The notes under the pieces were generated by a model. That model was not told the origin of the DNA, did not search any database, and saw nothing but the letters and a program-made list of their open reading frames with translations. Below are positions 30,897-40,303 of a DNA stretch of 64,000 nucleotides, piece after piece. Position numbers and translations under genes: made by a program. Each line of letters starts with the position of its first letter. The stretch's first letter is position 1. Where the stretch lies: contig NZ_JASJAV010000014.1 in NCBI RefSeq assembly GCF_030066895.1, positions 37,517 to 101,516 on the forward strand. Direction: 5' to 3'. This stretch comes from Breoghania sp. (GTDB lineage: Bacteria; Pseudomonadota; Alphaproteobacteria; Rhizobiales; Stappiaceae).

Positions 30897-31630
30897 GTGC
30901 GACTGCTCGTCGTCGAAGACGATCCCGATCTCAATCGCCAGCTTTCGGATACCTTGCAGGAAGCCGGATACGCGGTCGATACGGCTGTGGATGGCGAAGA
31001 GAAGGCCATTTCGTTGGCGATACCGAGCTCCTTGGCGATACCGAGCCGTATGACGCGGTGGTGCTGGATATCGGCCTGCCGAAAATGGACGGCATCACCG
31101 TGCTGGAGATGTGGCGGTGTCTAACGGGCAGCACCATGCCGGTGCTGCTGCTCACCGCGCGCGACCGCTGGTCCGACAAGGTCGCCGGTATCGATGCGGG
31201 CGCGGACGACTACGTCGCCAAGCCGTTTCATATCGAGCAGGTGCTGGCGCGACTGTTGGCGATTCTTCGCCGCGCGACCGGACATGCCAGCAACGAACTC
31301 GTGTGCGGCGACATCCGTCTCGATACGCGCACCAGCCGCGTGACTAGCAACGGATCGGCGGTCAAGCTCACCTCGCACGAATACCGCCTGCTCTCCTACC
31401 TGATGCACCACATGGGCCGCGTGGTTTCGCGCACGGAGCTGACCGAACACATCTACGATCAGGATTTCGATCGCGACTCCAACACGATCGAGGTCTTCAT
31501 CGGGCGTTTGCGCAAGAAGCTCGACACCGATCTCATCCAGACGGTGCGCGGTCTCGGCTATCGGCTCAATCCGCCCGACGGCGGTGAGGGCGACGAAGGT
31601 AACTCCCAAGGCGAAAGCGTTGCCAGGTGA
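30897..31630 (+). pseudogene. FeuP-like response regulator, frameshift plus 18-bp in-frame direct repeat
   Basis: MRLLVVEDDPDLNRQLSDTLQEAGYAVDTAVDGEE then shift to GHFVGDTELLGDTEPYDAVVLDIGLPKMDGITVLEMWR...ARDRWSDKVAGIDAGADDYVAKPFH... Confidence 0.8.
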
Positions 31631-33101
31631 GACGTCACAAGTCTCTGACCCTGCGCATGATCGCGACCGCGATGGTCTGGTCGGTCGTGTCGCTGCTGAT
31701 TGCGGGCGGGGTGCTGGTTCACCTCTATTCCGGCGCGAGCGAGCGATTCTTCGATGAGCGTATCGATGTCTACGTGACCACGGTCATCGGCGCGCTGGCC
31801 AGTCTCGATTATGAAGAGAACGGCGAGCAGGAAGCTCAAGGGACGAGCAACGGCGCTACCAGTAACGGGGCAGCGAACAGCGCGGCGACGGCCGACGCCG
31901 GTGCGGATGCCGACACTGTTCCTTCATCCCTGGAACTTACCGGCGAGCCGCGTTTTCGTCTGCCGTTTTCGGGTTGGTACTGGACGGTCCGCGATGCGGA
32001 AAGCGGGCGCATATTGTATGCCTCCGCCTCGCTCCTGGGAGACGACGGTCTGACCCTGCCCGAGATCTCCTCATCAAGCGGCGTCTGGCGTGGATACGCC
32101 ACTGGCCCGGGTGGCGAGAAGGTGCGCGTCAGCTAGCGGGCCGTCGGCTTCGGTCCGGGCAAGCGCTATATCATCGCGGTTGCGGGCGAGATGTCGGGCC
32201 TGATGGAACAGATTTCGACATTTGCCGGTCAGGTCGCGTTGACCTTTTCCGTCTTCGGTATCGGGCTTATCGGCGCGGTGCTTTTGCAGGTGTGGATCGG
32301 CACCCGGCCGCTGAAGCGACTGCGGGCCTCTTTTGCGGCCGTTCGCCGGGGCGATGCGGAGAAAATCGACGAGAACCTGCCCAGCGAACTGGCGCCTTTG
32401 GCCCTCGAACTCAACGCGTTGATCGCCTCGAACAAGGAAACGGTGGAGCGCGCACGCGGCCATGTCGGCAATCTGGCGCGCGGGCTCAAGACGCCGCTCT
32501 CCGTCATTACCAACGAGGCTCGCGCCGCCCACGGACCGCTGCCGACAAGGTTTCCGAACAGGCCGCGATCATGCGCATGCAGATCGAGCACCACCTGGAA
32601 CGCGCCAGCATGGCCGCGCAGCGCCGGATGGTCGGCGTCACCACCGAAATCACGCCGGCTACCGCGCGCTTGATGCGCGTCATGGGAAAGATCCATGGCG
32701 AGCGCGAGCTCGATCTGGTGCTGGACGCCCCCGCCGGATTGCGCTTTCGCGGCGAGCAGCAGGATTTGGAGGAGATGCTCGGCAACCTGATTGATAATGC
32801 CTGCAAATGGGCGACGTCGACCGTCAGCCTCACCGTGCGACGGCACGAGGGAGAGAAGACGGAACGATCGATCCTGTCTCTTGTCGTCGCCGATGACGGC
32901 CCCGGATTGAGCGAGGCGGAACGCAAGATTGCGGTCGAGCGGGGCCGGCGCCTCGACGAAATGGTGTCGGGCGCCGGGCTCGGCCTGTCCATCGTGGCGG
33001 AACTCGCCGGGCTCTAAGGCGGACGGTTCGTGCCGGAGGAATCCGAACTCGGAGGACTGGGCGCCCGTCTGGAATTGCCCGCTGCCACGGACGATTTGTG
33101 A
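31627..33101 (+). pseudogene. FeuQ-like sensor histidine kinase, two in-frame stops, a frameshift and a substituted H-box
   Basis: VRVS*RAVGFGPGKRYIIAVAGEMSGLMEQI...GHVGNLARGLKTPLSVITNEA...DKVSEQAAIMRMQIEHHLERASMAAQRR...LGNLIDNACKWA...GAGLGLSIVAELAGL*GGRFVPEESELGGLGARLELPAATDDL*. Confidence 0.8.
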
Positions 33102-33133
33102 GCGCCGGGCGCGCGCTCGTTCGTCGTGTTGGC

Positions 33134-33262
33134 GATCCTTCGAGACGCCCGCTGACGCGGGCTCCTCAGGATGACGTTGTGTATGTTGCACGAGCCTTAA
33201 AAACCAACACCACGATAACGTCATCCTGAAGAGGGCCGTAAGGGCCGTCTCTAAGGATGGGC
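33134..33262. repeat. Intergenic palindromic repeat family R2
   Basis: GATCCTTCGAGACGCCC...TCCTCAGGATGACGTT...ACGTCATCCTGAAGAGG...GGCCGTCTCTAAGGATGGGCC. Confidence 0.75.
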
Positions 33263-33329
33263 CACGCCGCCGAAACAGGTGACTGTTTACTTCAATCTCC
33301 AACATGCTTCGAAATCCACACTCTCCTCT

Positions 33330-33418
33330 GTCATTGCCCGGCGAAGTCCGGGCAATCCAGTGGGTTACGTCATATGCGGAGCGTGATGGATCCCCCGGAC
33401 TTCGCCGGGGGATGACGA
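33330..33418. repeat. Intergenic palindromic repeat family R1
   Basis: GTCATTGCCCGGCGAAGTCCGGGCAATCCAG...TGGATCCCCCGGACTTCGCCGGGGGATGACG. Confidence 0.85.
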
Positions 33419-33478
33419 TGGTGGGGCCTCGGGAAAGGGCGCGTGCGATGAGGCCTCAATCACACCCCACCGAACCGA

Positions 33479-34003
33479 TCACTCCTTCGCAACCCCGGCG
33501 GCGAGCCGGTCGCGCAGGGCATCGAATGCCGTGACCTGACTGGCGTGCATCTGCCGTTCCTCATCCCTTCCCAGATAGATCTTGAACATGCAGTTGCTGG
33601 ACTTGTTGAAGAACTGCAGGCATTTCGTTTGCGTGGTGAACAGAGGGCGCGAGACGAAGGCGATCATGCCGCAGTTCTCGTCCTTCAGATGACCGCCGAT
33701 CGGGTCGCCGTGAAGGTTGAAGAAGCCGCGTGCCTTGCTGCCGTGCGGAAGCGAGCCTTTGGCCTCGAAAATCACGTCCTCGGTGTTGACGATGAAGGTG
33801 ATTTCGCCCCACTCGGCGACGTTGTTCGTCACGGTTTCGAGCAGATCACCTGCAACGGAGGTCGCCTGATCGGCCGGAAGACAGCGGATGACATCGGCCG
33901 GAGAGACGCCCATTTCCTTGGCCACATATTCAAGAACCGCTCCCGGTTCCTCATCCAGTCGTCTGGAGATCTCGGCGTGTTTCGGCGACGTCAGGTCGGT
34001 CAT
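33479..34003 (-). CDS. hutX: Heme utilization protein HutX
   Basis: Intact ORF EITFIVNTEDVIFEAKGSLPHGSKARGFFNLHGDPIGGHLKDENCGMIAFVSRPLFTTQTKCLQFFNKSSNCMFKIYLGRD. Confidence 0.85.
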   Translation of the reverse strand: MTDLTSPKHAEISRRLDEEPGAVLEYVAKEMGVSPADVIRCLPADQATSVAGDLLETVTNNVAEWGEITFIVNTEDVIFEAKGSLPHGSKARGFFNLHGDPIGGHLKDENCGMIAFVSRPLFTTQTKCLQFFNKSSNCMFKIYLGRDEERQMHASQVTAFDALRDRLAAGVAKE

Positions 34004-34046
34004 GCGGGAAAGCCCTTTTTGATGGTGTCGATTGAGGGGAAAGCCG

Positions 34047-35338
34047 TTAGGCGGCGGGACGAACGTTTTGCCGGATCCATTGCAGCAGGTTCTGCGTCAT
34101 GGTCGTCTGCCAGACGCGCCCGGTCGTTGTCAGCTGTGCCCAGCCGTTCGTCAGTTCCAGAAGTCCGCAGGTCTGCCACTGGTTGATGAGCGGGCGGACA
34201 TGGCGCGGGGCGTCGATCCTGTGGTCGGCAAGCACCCGCTCAAGCCGGGCCACGTCGAGCAGGCCGACCTCCATTTGCGATTTCAGCTCTTTCAGGAAGT
34301 CGTAGCCCTGGAGAGAGCGCATCATGAAGCCGAGCGGCTTGCGCCCCTCTTTCACCGCTTCGAAATAGACGTCTAGATCGCTTGCAAGCCGGAATGAGAC
34401 GTCGCCCAGAAACCCGCCCGCGCCGAACGCAAGGCAGTTGGCGCCAGACTTGACCAGCAGGTTGTAGAGATTGCACTCCCGCGTGGTGCGGCGCCAATGG
34501 CTCGTCGAAATGCTCTGCCAGCCGTGATCGGCCAGAACCTCATGGCCGAGGCGGTAGAAATGCCCCATTTCGCTTTGCTGCGGGCAGGGGGAAAGATTGC
34601 CCTTGGCGATGGAGCGCGCCAGCGGACTGTTGGGCAGCAGGTTGAGCGCGTAGAGATCGAAGCCGTCCAACCCCAGATCGGCTGCGATGGCAACGTCGTG
34701 CTCTTAGCCTTCCTGCGTCTGAGTGCGGTATCGAAGATCTGGACGCCCAGCGACAGCCGGTTGAAGCCCGCCTCGAAACAGGCCTTGGCCTTCTCGATCC
34801 CGAAACTGTAGATGCGGCCTTCTAGCGTGATCTCGCAATCGGGGGCCAGCGGGAGATATTTGCGCACCGCTTGGACGATGCGGGCGAGATCCTCTCCCTC
34901 CAGCGCGGTCGGCGTGCCTCCGCCGAAATGGACCGCGTGGATGGGGCCCTCGTTTTGAGCGGGACTGTCCTTGCCCGCCTGAATCTCCGCGATCAGCGCA
35001 TCGGCATAGGTGCGGCTGCGCCCACTTCTCCAGGGTTTCTGGTAGAAGCCGCAAAACAGGCAATGATTCTCGCAAAAGGGAATGTGCAGGTAGGCGACGG
35101 ATTTTCCGCACTGTGGCGTATTCGCCAATGTCTGCCAGGTCCGTACCATGTCGTCGCCTGAGATCGGGGCGGCGTTCATGGCCGGGTGAACGGCGGTCTT
35201 GCGGGCGAAGGCATTGGCCAGCGGATCGTCGCTGGGCGTGGTGAAAAGATCATTCAGCCGCAATACCTCGCGCGGCGGGGGAGCATGATGCGCGTGCACG
35301 GCGGCGGCGGATGCCGCTTTCGGCGAGCCCGAACTCAT
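34047..35338 (-). pseudogene. hutW: HutW-family radical SAM heme protein, frameshifted, possibly with an internal deletion
   Basis: CENHCLFCGFYQKPW radical-SAM motif, HFGGGTPTALEGEDL...LSLGVQIFDTALRRRKAK then frame change to EHDVAIAADLGLDGFDLYALNLLPNSPLARSIAKGNL... Confidence 0.75.
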
Positions 35339-35873
35339 GCGCCGGCGATGGTCGAACGCGGATTCGGTGGTGGGTTTGTCGTCGCAAGTCACCGATCGAA
35401 TTGACTCTTCCAGAAAAGGGGAGGGGGCCGTCCGCAGGGCGACGGCCAAGCTTGCAATATATCTTACATAAAAGACTCAAGTTTATAGAGTGACATTTCG
35501 CTTCTCGTCCCTGCAAGGGGAGTATCTGGTCAAGACAGGGGAGAGGGGGTTGGCGAGAGCGAGGCCCTCCATCCAGTCGAAAACCGGGAAGGGACGTATC
35601 TTGTATCGCGCGGTAAGCGGCCCACTTTAGCCACAAAGCTATGGGACTTCGCGCGCGTTTGCGCTGCGGCTTTCGTTTCGTTAACGGTGGTGGCGTTACC
35701 ACGGAAAAGAGGCGAGCCGGCCACCGGAATTCCCGCGTTCGAGTTCTTTTGAACGTGTCCGGGATGTTTCGGCTCTGCGGAACGGAGTGATCCGCCTCAG
35801 GGTGAACAGCCTGAAAGGCGGGATGTTCCGGGCGGGCTTTCGCCACGCGATGCGGCACTGGATGGGGAAAATG

Positions 35874-36341
35874 ATGCGGATTTTGAAGGTTGCGGTGGTG
35901 CTCCTGGCCGGGTTTGGCCTGGTTGCTTGCACCAATACAGGCCCGAAGGAAGGAATTGGCACGGTGGCGGGCACCGTTGCCGGCGGTGTTATCGGCAGTC
36001 AGTTCGGCGCCGGCTCCGGCCAGGCGGCGGCGACGGCGGCAGGTGCCGTCATCGGAGCGCTGATCGGCCAGGAGATCGGTCGTTCGCTCGACGAGCGCGA
36101 TCGTCAGGAGGTTTACAACGCCCAGTACCGGGCGCTGGAATACTCCCGTTCGGGCCAGCCGGTTGAATGGCGCAATCCCGATAGCGGTCACTATGGCGAG
36201 GTGGTCCCGGGGCCGGGCTACATCATCAACAACGCCGATTGCCGGGATTACACCCACACGATCTATATCGACGGAAAGTCGGAAGTCGCACGCGGCACGG
36301 CTTGCCGTCAACCCGACGGCACGTGGCGTCCGGTCAACTGA
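35874..36341 (+). CDS. Glycine-zipper 2TM lipoprotein (17-kDa surface antigen-like)
   Basis: MRILKVAVVLLAGFGLVACTNTGPKEGIGTVAGTVAGGVIGSQFGAGSGQAAATAAGAVIGALIGQEIGRSLDERDRQ... Confidence 0.8.
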   Translation: MRILKVAVVLLAGFGLVACTNTGPKEGIGTVAGTVAGGVIGSQFGAGSGQAAATAAGAVIGALIGQEIGRSLDERDRQEVYNAQYRALEYSRSGQPVEWRNPDSGHYGEVVPGPGYIINNADCRDYTHTIYIDGKSEVARGTACRQPDGTWRPVN

Positions 36342-36411
36342 CCGAGGCGGGCGGGGCCGGATCATCGGCCTGCTGGCTACGTGATCGCCGGTAACATGAT
36401 GAACGATGAAG

Positions 36412-36442
36412 AGGGAGCGGCCCGAACGGCCGCTCCCTTTTT
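36412..36442 (+). terminator. Rho-independent terminator
   Basis: AGGGAGCGGCC-CGAAC-GGCCGCTCCCTTTTT. Confidence 0.85.
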
Positions 36443-36669
36443 GTTTGCGTTACGCATGGCAAAACATGCCGAAACGTCAAAATTGCGCAATCCGGCCTTT
36501 CCGATCGTTTCATTTTTACGGTTAGCGAAAGCTTTAGTTAAAAGTTGTCGGCCACTCTGGTGACGATGGGCCCGAGCGGTGCTTTCCGTTTTACCTGCCG
36601 CCCGGTGAGGAGGAATCAGGCCGTAGCGCCATTTGCAACGCGCGGCGGCTCCGCTTCGGACAGGAACAC

Positions 36670-38021
36670 ATGGTCGATCAGAGCCTCATGACGTTGAAGG
36701 TACGCTCCTAGAGGCCGCACGCCCGCTTCTGCGCAAGCGCGTCGCCGACGACCAGCCGCGCGCTCACCGTCAGAACCTGTTGAAGCGCGCCATTTTCCTG
36801 CCGCTGGAACCCTATCTCATCACCGAACAACTGCCGCAGAAGCTGGCAGGCCGTATCCGCCGTTGCTGGCTTGATGCGATATGGACCTGGGTTTTGCGCG
36901 ACGTGATGCCGGACAGTATCGCCGAAGCGCAGGATCTGCTGGCCGAGAAGGGTTATGACGTCGAGGTCGTCGGGCGCACAGCGGACCGGCTGCGCAAGGT
37001 GATGATCGCGGCAATCGGCGACGTGCTGGTTGAGGCGAACGGCCCCGGCGTCGCGCATCAGCGTGTCGCCTATCGCGTCGGCGGTGAGGATCTGCTGGAA
37101 GAGCTCATCGATATTCACGGCATCCTGAAGGCCGACGCTGTTCTTGAAGGGTTCACCGCCCATCTTCCCCCCCGTGATCACCCGCCGCTCCTTCGCCACC
37201 CGCGAAGCATCCAAGATGCGCACGCAGGTGATCGATGCCCTCAAGACTCATCCCAGTTTCGTGAGATGGCTTTCCGCCATCCTGCTGTGGCGTTGCGACG
37301 ATCCGGCCCTGCCGGTGCGCATCGCGGGAAGTGTGACGGGACTGACCCAGCCTTCCGCGATTCATTCCGACTTCTTCGCGCCTATGGTCGAGATGGCGCT
37401 GAGCTAATTGCGCCGTTACGTGCTGATGGCGCAGGAAGCGGTGGCGGATGCTGGCTCGAAGGATCCCGTCCACGGCATCGAATGGCACAGCGAAGCCGTC
37501 GTGGTCGCCGTGTCACGCTACCACGATCAGCTCCGCGAACTTCGCACCGGCATCGATCTGCGCGAGGTCGCCGAATGGCGCCGCAAGATGCTGAACATCA
37601 ATCGCGACATGTCGGAAGTCCTCGCCGGGCAGATTTTCGAAGCTCACCGCCCGATTCACGACGCCCTGCAGGTGCCGGACGCCGACGAGGCGGGCAAGGT
37701 GCAGCTCAACGAGGTGGTCGCGGCGACCGCCTATCGCTCGCTGCGAATCCTCTATCTCGCTTGCAAGAGCCCGGATCTGCTCGCCGTCTCCGAGACGGTT
37801 AACCGCGCCCGCCGAGCCATCGAGCAGGTGCTGGACACGCCAGCAAGAAGTTGGTCGATGAACTGAGGTCTAGCGTCGGCCCGCGTCGCGAGGCCCTCAA
37901 GCTGACGCTGGAGCGCGCGATCTCCTATGCCGAAATCGTCTTCGGCGACGATTATGTCGAGATCCTCAAAAAGCGCCGTGCCGCGGTAATCGACGTCGAT
38001 AAGCGACCGCTGGCAAGCTAG
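36670..38021 (+). pseudogene. Hypothetical protein with frameshifts and in-frame TAA
   Basis: RPLLRKRVADDQPRAHRQNLLKRAIFLPLEPYLITEQLPQKLAGRIRR...AVLEGFTAHLPP / VITRRSFATREASKMRTQVIDALKTHPSFVRWLSAILLWR...VEMALS*LRRYVLMAQEAVADAGSKDPVHGIEWHSEAVVVAVSRY...VLDTPA / KKLVDELRSSVGPRREALKLTLERAISYAEIVFGDDYVEILKKRRAAVIDVDKRPLAS*. Confidence 0.65.
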
Positions 38022-38293
38022 GGCGTGTCCCCATAAATGAGACGGATCCTGATCCCGCCCGACATGTTCTCCCCAAATGATGCCTTGTTGAAACGGCGTG
38101 CCTGACGCATAAGAAATACGCATATCCGCCGAAGTTACGTTACGGGCGACACATTGTCGCCACGCGGTAGGACGACGGATAGTGTAGAGCCGTTCTAAGG
38201 TGATTGGGGGGTTCGGACAGCGTTCCGGATTCTGACCGCCTTTCATCCAGTTGTCCCGCCCGACCCGGCCAATCTTAGGTATTTGCGCGCACC

Positions 38294-39502
38294 ATGATGA
38301 TCTGGTTTCTGTTCGCCGTCCTGACCGTTGCTGCCGCGCTGGCGATCCTCGTTCCTCTGGCGCGCAGACCCGACAAGTGGTCTGAAGGCGAGCCGGGCGA
38401 GGACAGCAAGCCTGATGTCGCCATCTACAAGGATCAACTCTCCGAAATCGAGCGTGACCTGGAGCGCGGCGATATCGAGCCGAAGGACGTGGAAGCGGCC
38501 CGAACCGAGATCGCGCGCCGTCTGCTCAAGGCCGCACGGACCAAGGAAGAGGCCGCTCCCGCCGACAAGGGCGGCCGCAGGTCTCTGGTCGCGGTGGCGA
38601 TCGCGGTCGTCGGCGTGCCGGTGGTCGCGGTGTCGCTCTATCTGACGCTGGGCTCCCCCTCCATGCCGGACGAACCGCTGACCGCCCGCGTCATGTCCAC
38701 CGATGACGGTTTCCATCAGTTCAGCGATCTCGTTGCCAAGGTCGAGAAGCGCCTTGCCGAAAAGCCCGACGACGGGCGCGGCTGGGACGTGATCGCGCCG
38801 GCTTATATGCGCATGGGCCGGGCGGCCGATGCGGCCAAGGCCTATGCCAATGCGATCAGGCTCGTGGGCGAGAACGCGCCGCGCCACGCCAATCAGGGTG
38901 AGGCCATCGTCGCCGCCCATGACGGGATCGTGACCGAGGACGCCCGCAAGGCGTTCGAACGGGCCGCCGCACTGGCGCCGAAAATGGTCAAGCCGCGCTT
39001 CTATCTCGCGCTGGGGTTCGGTCAGCAAGGCAAGAACGAGCAGGCCATCGCCGCCTGGGAGTCGCTCTTGAAGGACGCCGACGGCAACGAGGTCTGGGTG
39101 CCGATGGCGCAGGCCGAATTGCGCGGTCTGGGCGTCGACCCCGCCACTTTGGGCGGCAGCGCGCCCGCCGGGCCCATGGCGAGCGCTCCCGCGCCTCAGG
39201 CGCAGCAATCCGCGTCCGGCGAGGACCTGAAAGGACCGACCGTGGGCGATGTGGAAGCCGCAGGCGAGATGTCCGACGAAGATCGTCAGGCCATGATCCA
39301 CGGCATAGTCAGCCAGCTCGACGAGCGGCTGAAGGAGCAGGGCGGCACCGTGGATGAATGGATCCGGCTGGTGCGAGCCTATGTGGTGCTGGGCGAGCAT
39401 GAACTGGCGGATGAAGCCGTGAAGCGGGCACGTGCGGATCTGAAGGACGATCCGGACGGTCTGGAGACCATCGATGCGCTGGTGAAGCATCTGGGGCTTT
39501 GA
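38294..39502 (+). CDS. ccmI: Cytochrome c-type biogenesis protein CcmI
   Basis: Intact 402-aa ORF with YKDQLSEIERDLERGDIEPKDVEAARTEIARRLLKA and TPR region; first gene of ccmIEFH. Confidence 0.9.
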   Translation: MMIWFLFAVLTVAAALAILVPLARRPDKWSEGEPGEDSKPDVAIYKDQLSEIERDLERGDIEPKDVEAARTEIARRLLKAARTKEEAAPADKGGRRSLVAVAIAVVGVPVVAVSLYLTLGSPSMPDEPLTARVMSTDDGFHQFSDLVAKVEKRLAEKPDDGRGWDVIAPAYMRMGRAADAAKAYANAIRLVGENAPRHANQGEAIVAAHDGIVTEDARKAFERAAALAPKMVKPRFYLALGFGQQGKNEQAIAAWESLLKDADGNEVWVPMAQAELRGLGVDPATLGGSAPAGPMASAPAPQAQQSASGEDLKGPTVGDVEAAGEMSDEDRQAMIHGIVSQLDERLKEQGGTVDEWIRLVRAYVVLGEHELADEAVKRARADLKDDPDGLETIDALVKHLGL

Positions 39503-39608
39503 CGCGCGGCCGCGAGAGCAAAGGTCGACCTTCTCGCGGAGCAGGCGCGGCCCTATCTGTATGTGAGTGTTGGGCTGGAAGTCGGCCGGGAAAACGAGGA
39601 CGAAGATA

Positions 39609-40133
39609 ATGGCGATGACCCGCAAGCAACGGCGTTTGTCGATGATTGGTGGAGCAGGCGCGGTTCTGGCCGTTGCGGGCGGGTTGATCCTCTATGCGCT
39701 GAATGATGAAATCGTCTTCTTCCAGTCGCCGAGCGACGTTGCCGAGCACAACGTGCCGCACGGCCAGCGCATCCGTCTGGGCGGGCTAGTGAAGGACGGC
39801 TCGATCGTGAAGTATGGCGAGACGGTGCGCTTCGTCGTGACCGACGGCGGCGGCGACCTCACGGCCATTTATACCGGCACCCTGCCCGATCTCTTCCGCG
39901 AAGGGCAGGGCGTTGTGGCCGAGGGCAAGGTGGGCGATGACGGCATTTTCCACGCCGACACCGTGCTCGCCAAGCACGACGAGAATTACATACCCAAGGA
40001 AGTCGTCGAGGCGCTGAAGGAGCGCGGCGAATGGCAGATGGGCGCCGACAATCCGAAGGCGAAGGGCGCGCCCGCGCCCGACAAGGCGTCCCGGGCCGAG
40101 CCGCAGGACGCGGCAGTGAAACTGACGAATTGA
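39609..40133 (+). CDS. ccmE: Cytochrome c maturation heme chaperone CcmE
   Basis: MTRKQRRLSMIGGAGAVLAVAGGLILYALNDEIVFFQSPSDV...IRLGGLVKDGSI...DTVLAKHDENYIPKEV. Confidence 0.95.
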   Translation: MAMTRKQRRLSMIGGAGAVLAVAGGLILYALNDEIVFFQSPSDVAEHNVPHGQRIRLGGLVKDGSIVKYGETVRFVVTDGGGDLTAIYTGTLPDLFREGQGVVAEGKVGDDGIFHADTVLAKHDENYIPKEVVEALKERGEWQMGADNPKAKGAPAPDKASRAEPQDAAVKLTN

Positions 40134-40303
40134 CAGGCTCCGGATGTGGAGCTTGAGACCGGGCTGAGGGTGGGCCACCCGAGAATCGAAAACTAGAGAC
40201 CTCGGCAATCGCGCCCCAGCGACGAGGGGCGCGGCGGGAATGCAAAAGCAGCGGGTAGCCGCAAAACAGAATGAGCGGGCCGGAGCCCGGGGAGAGGGAA
40301 CTG

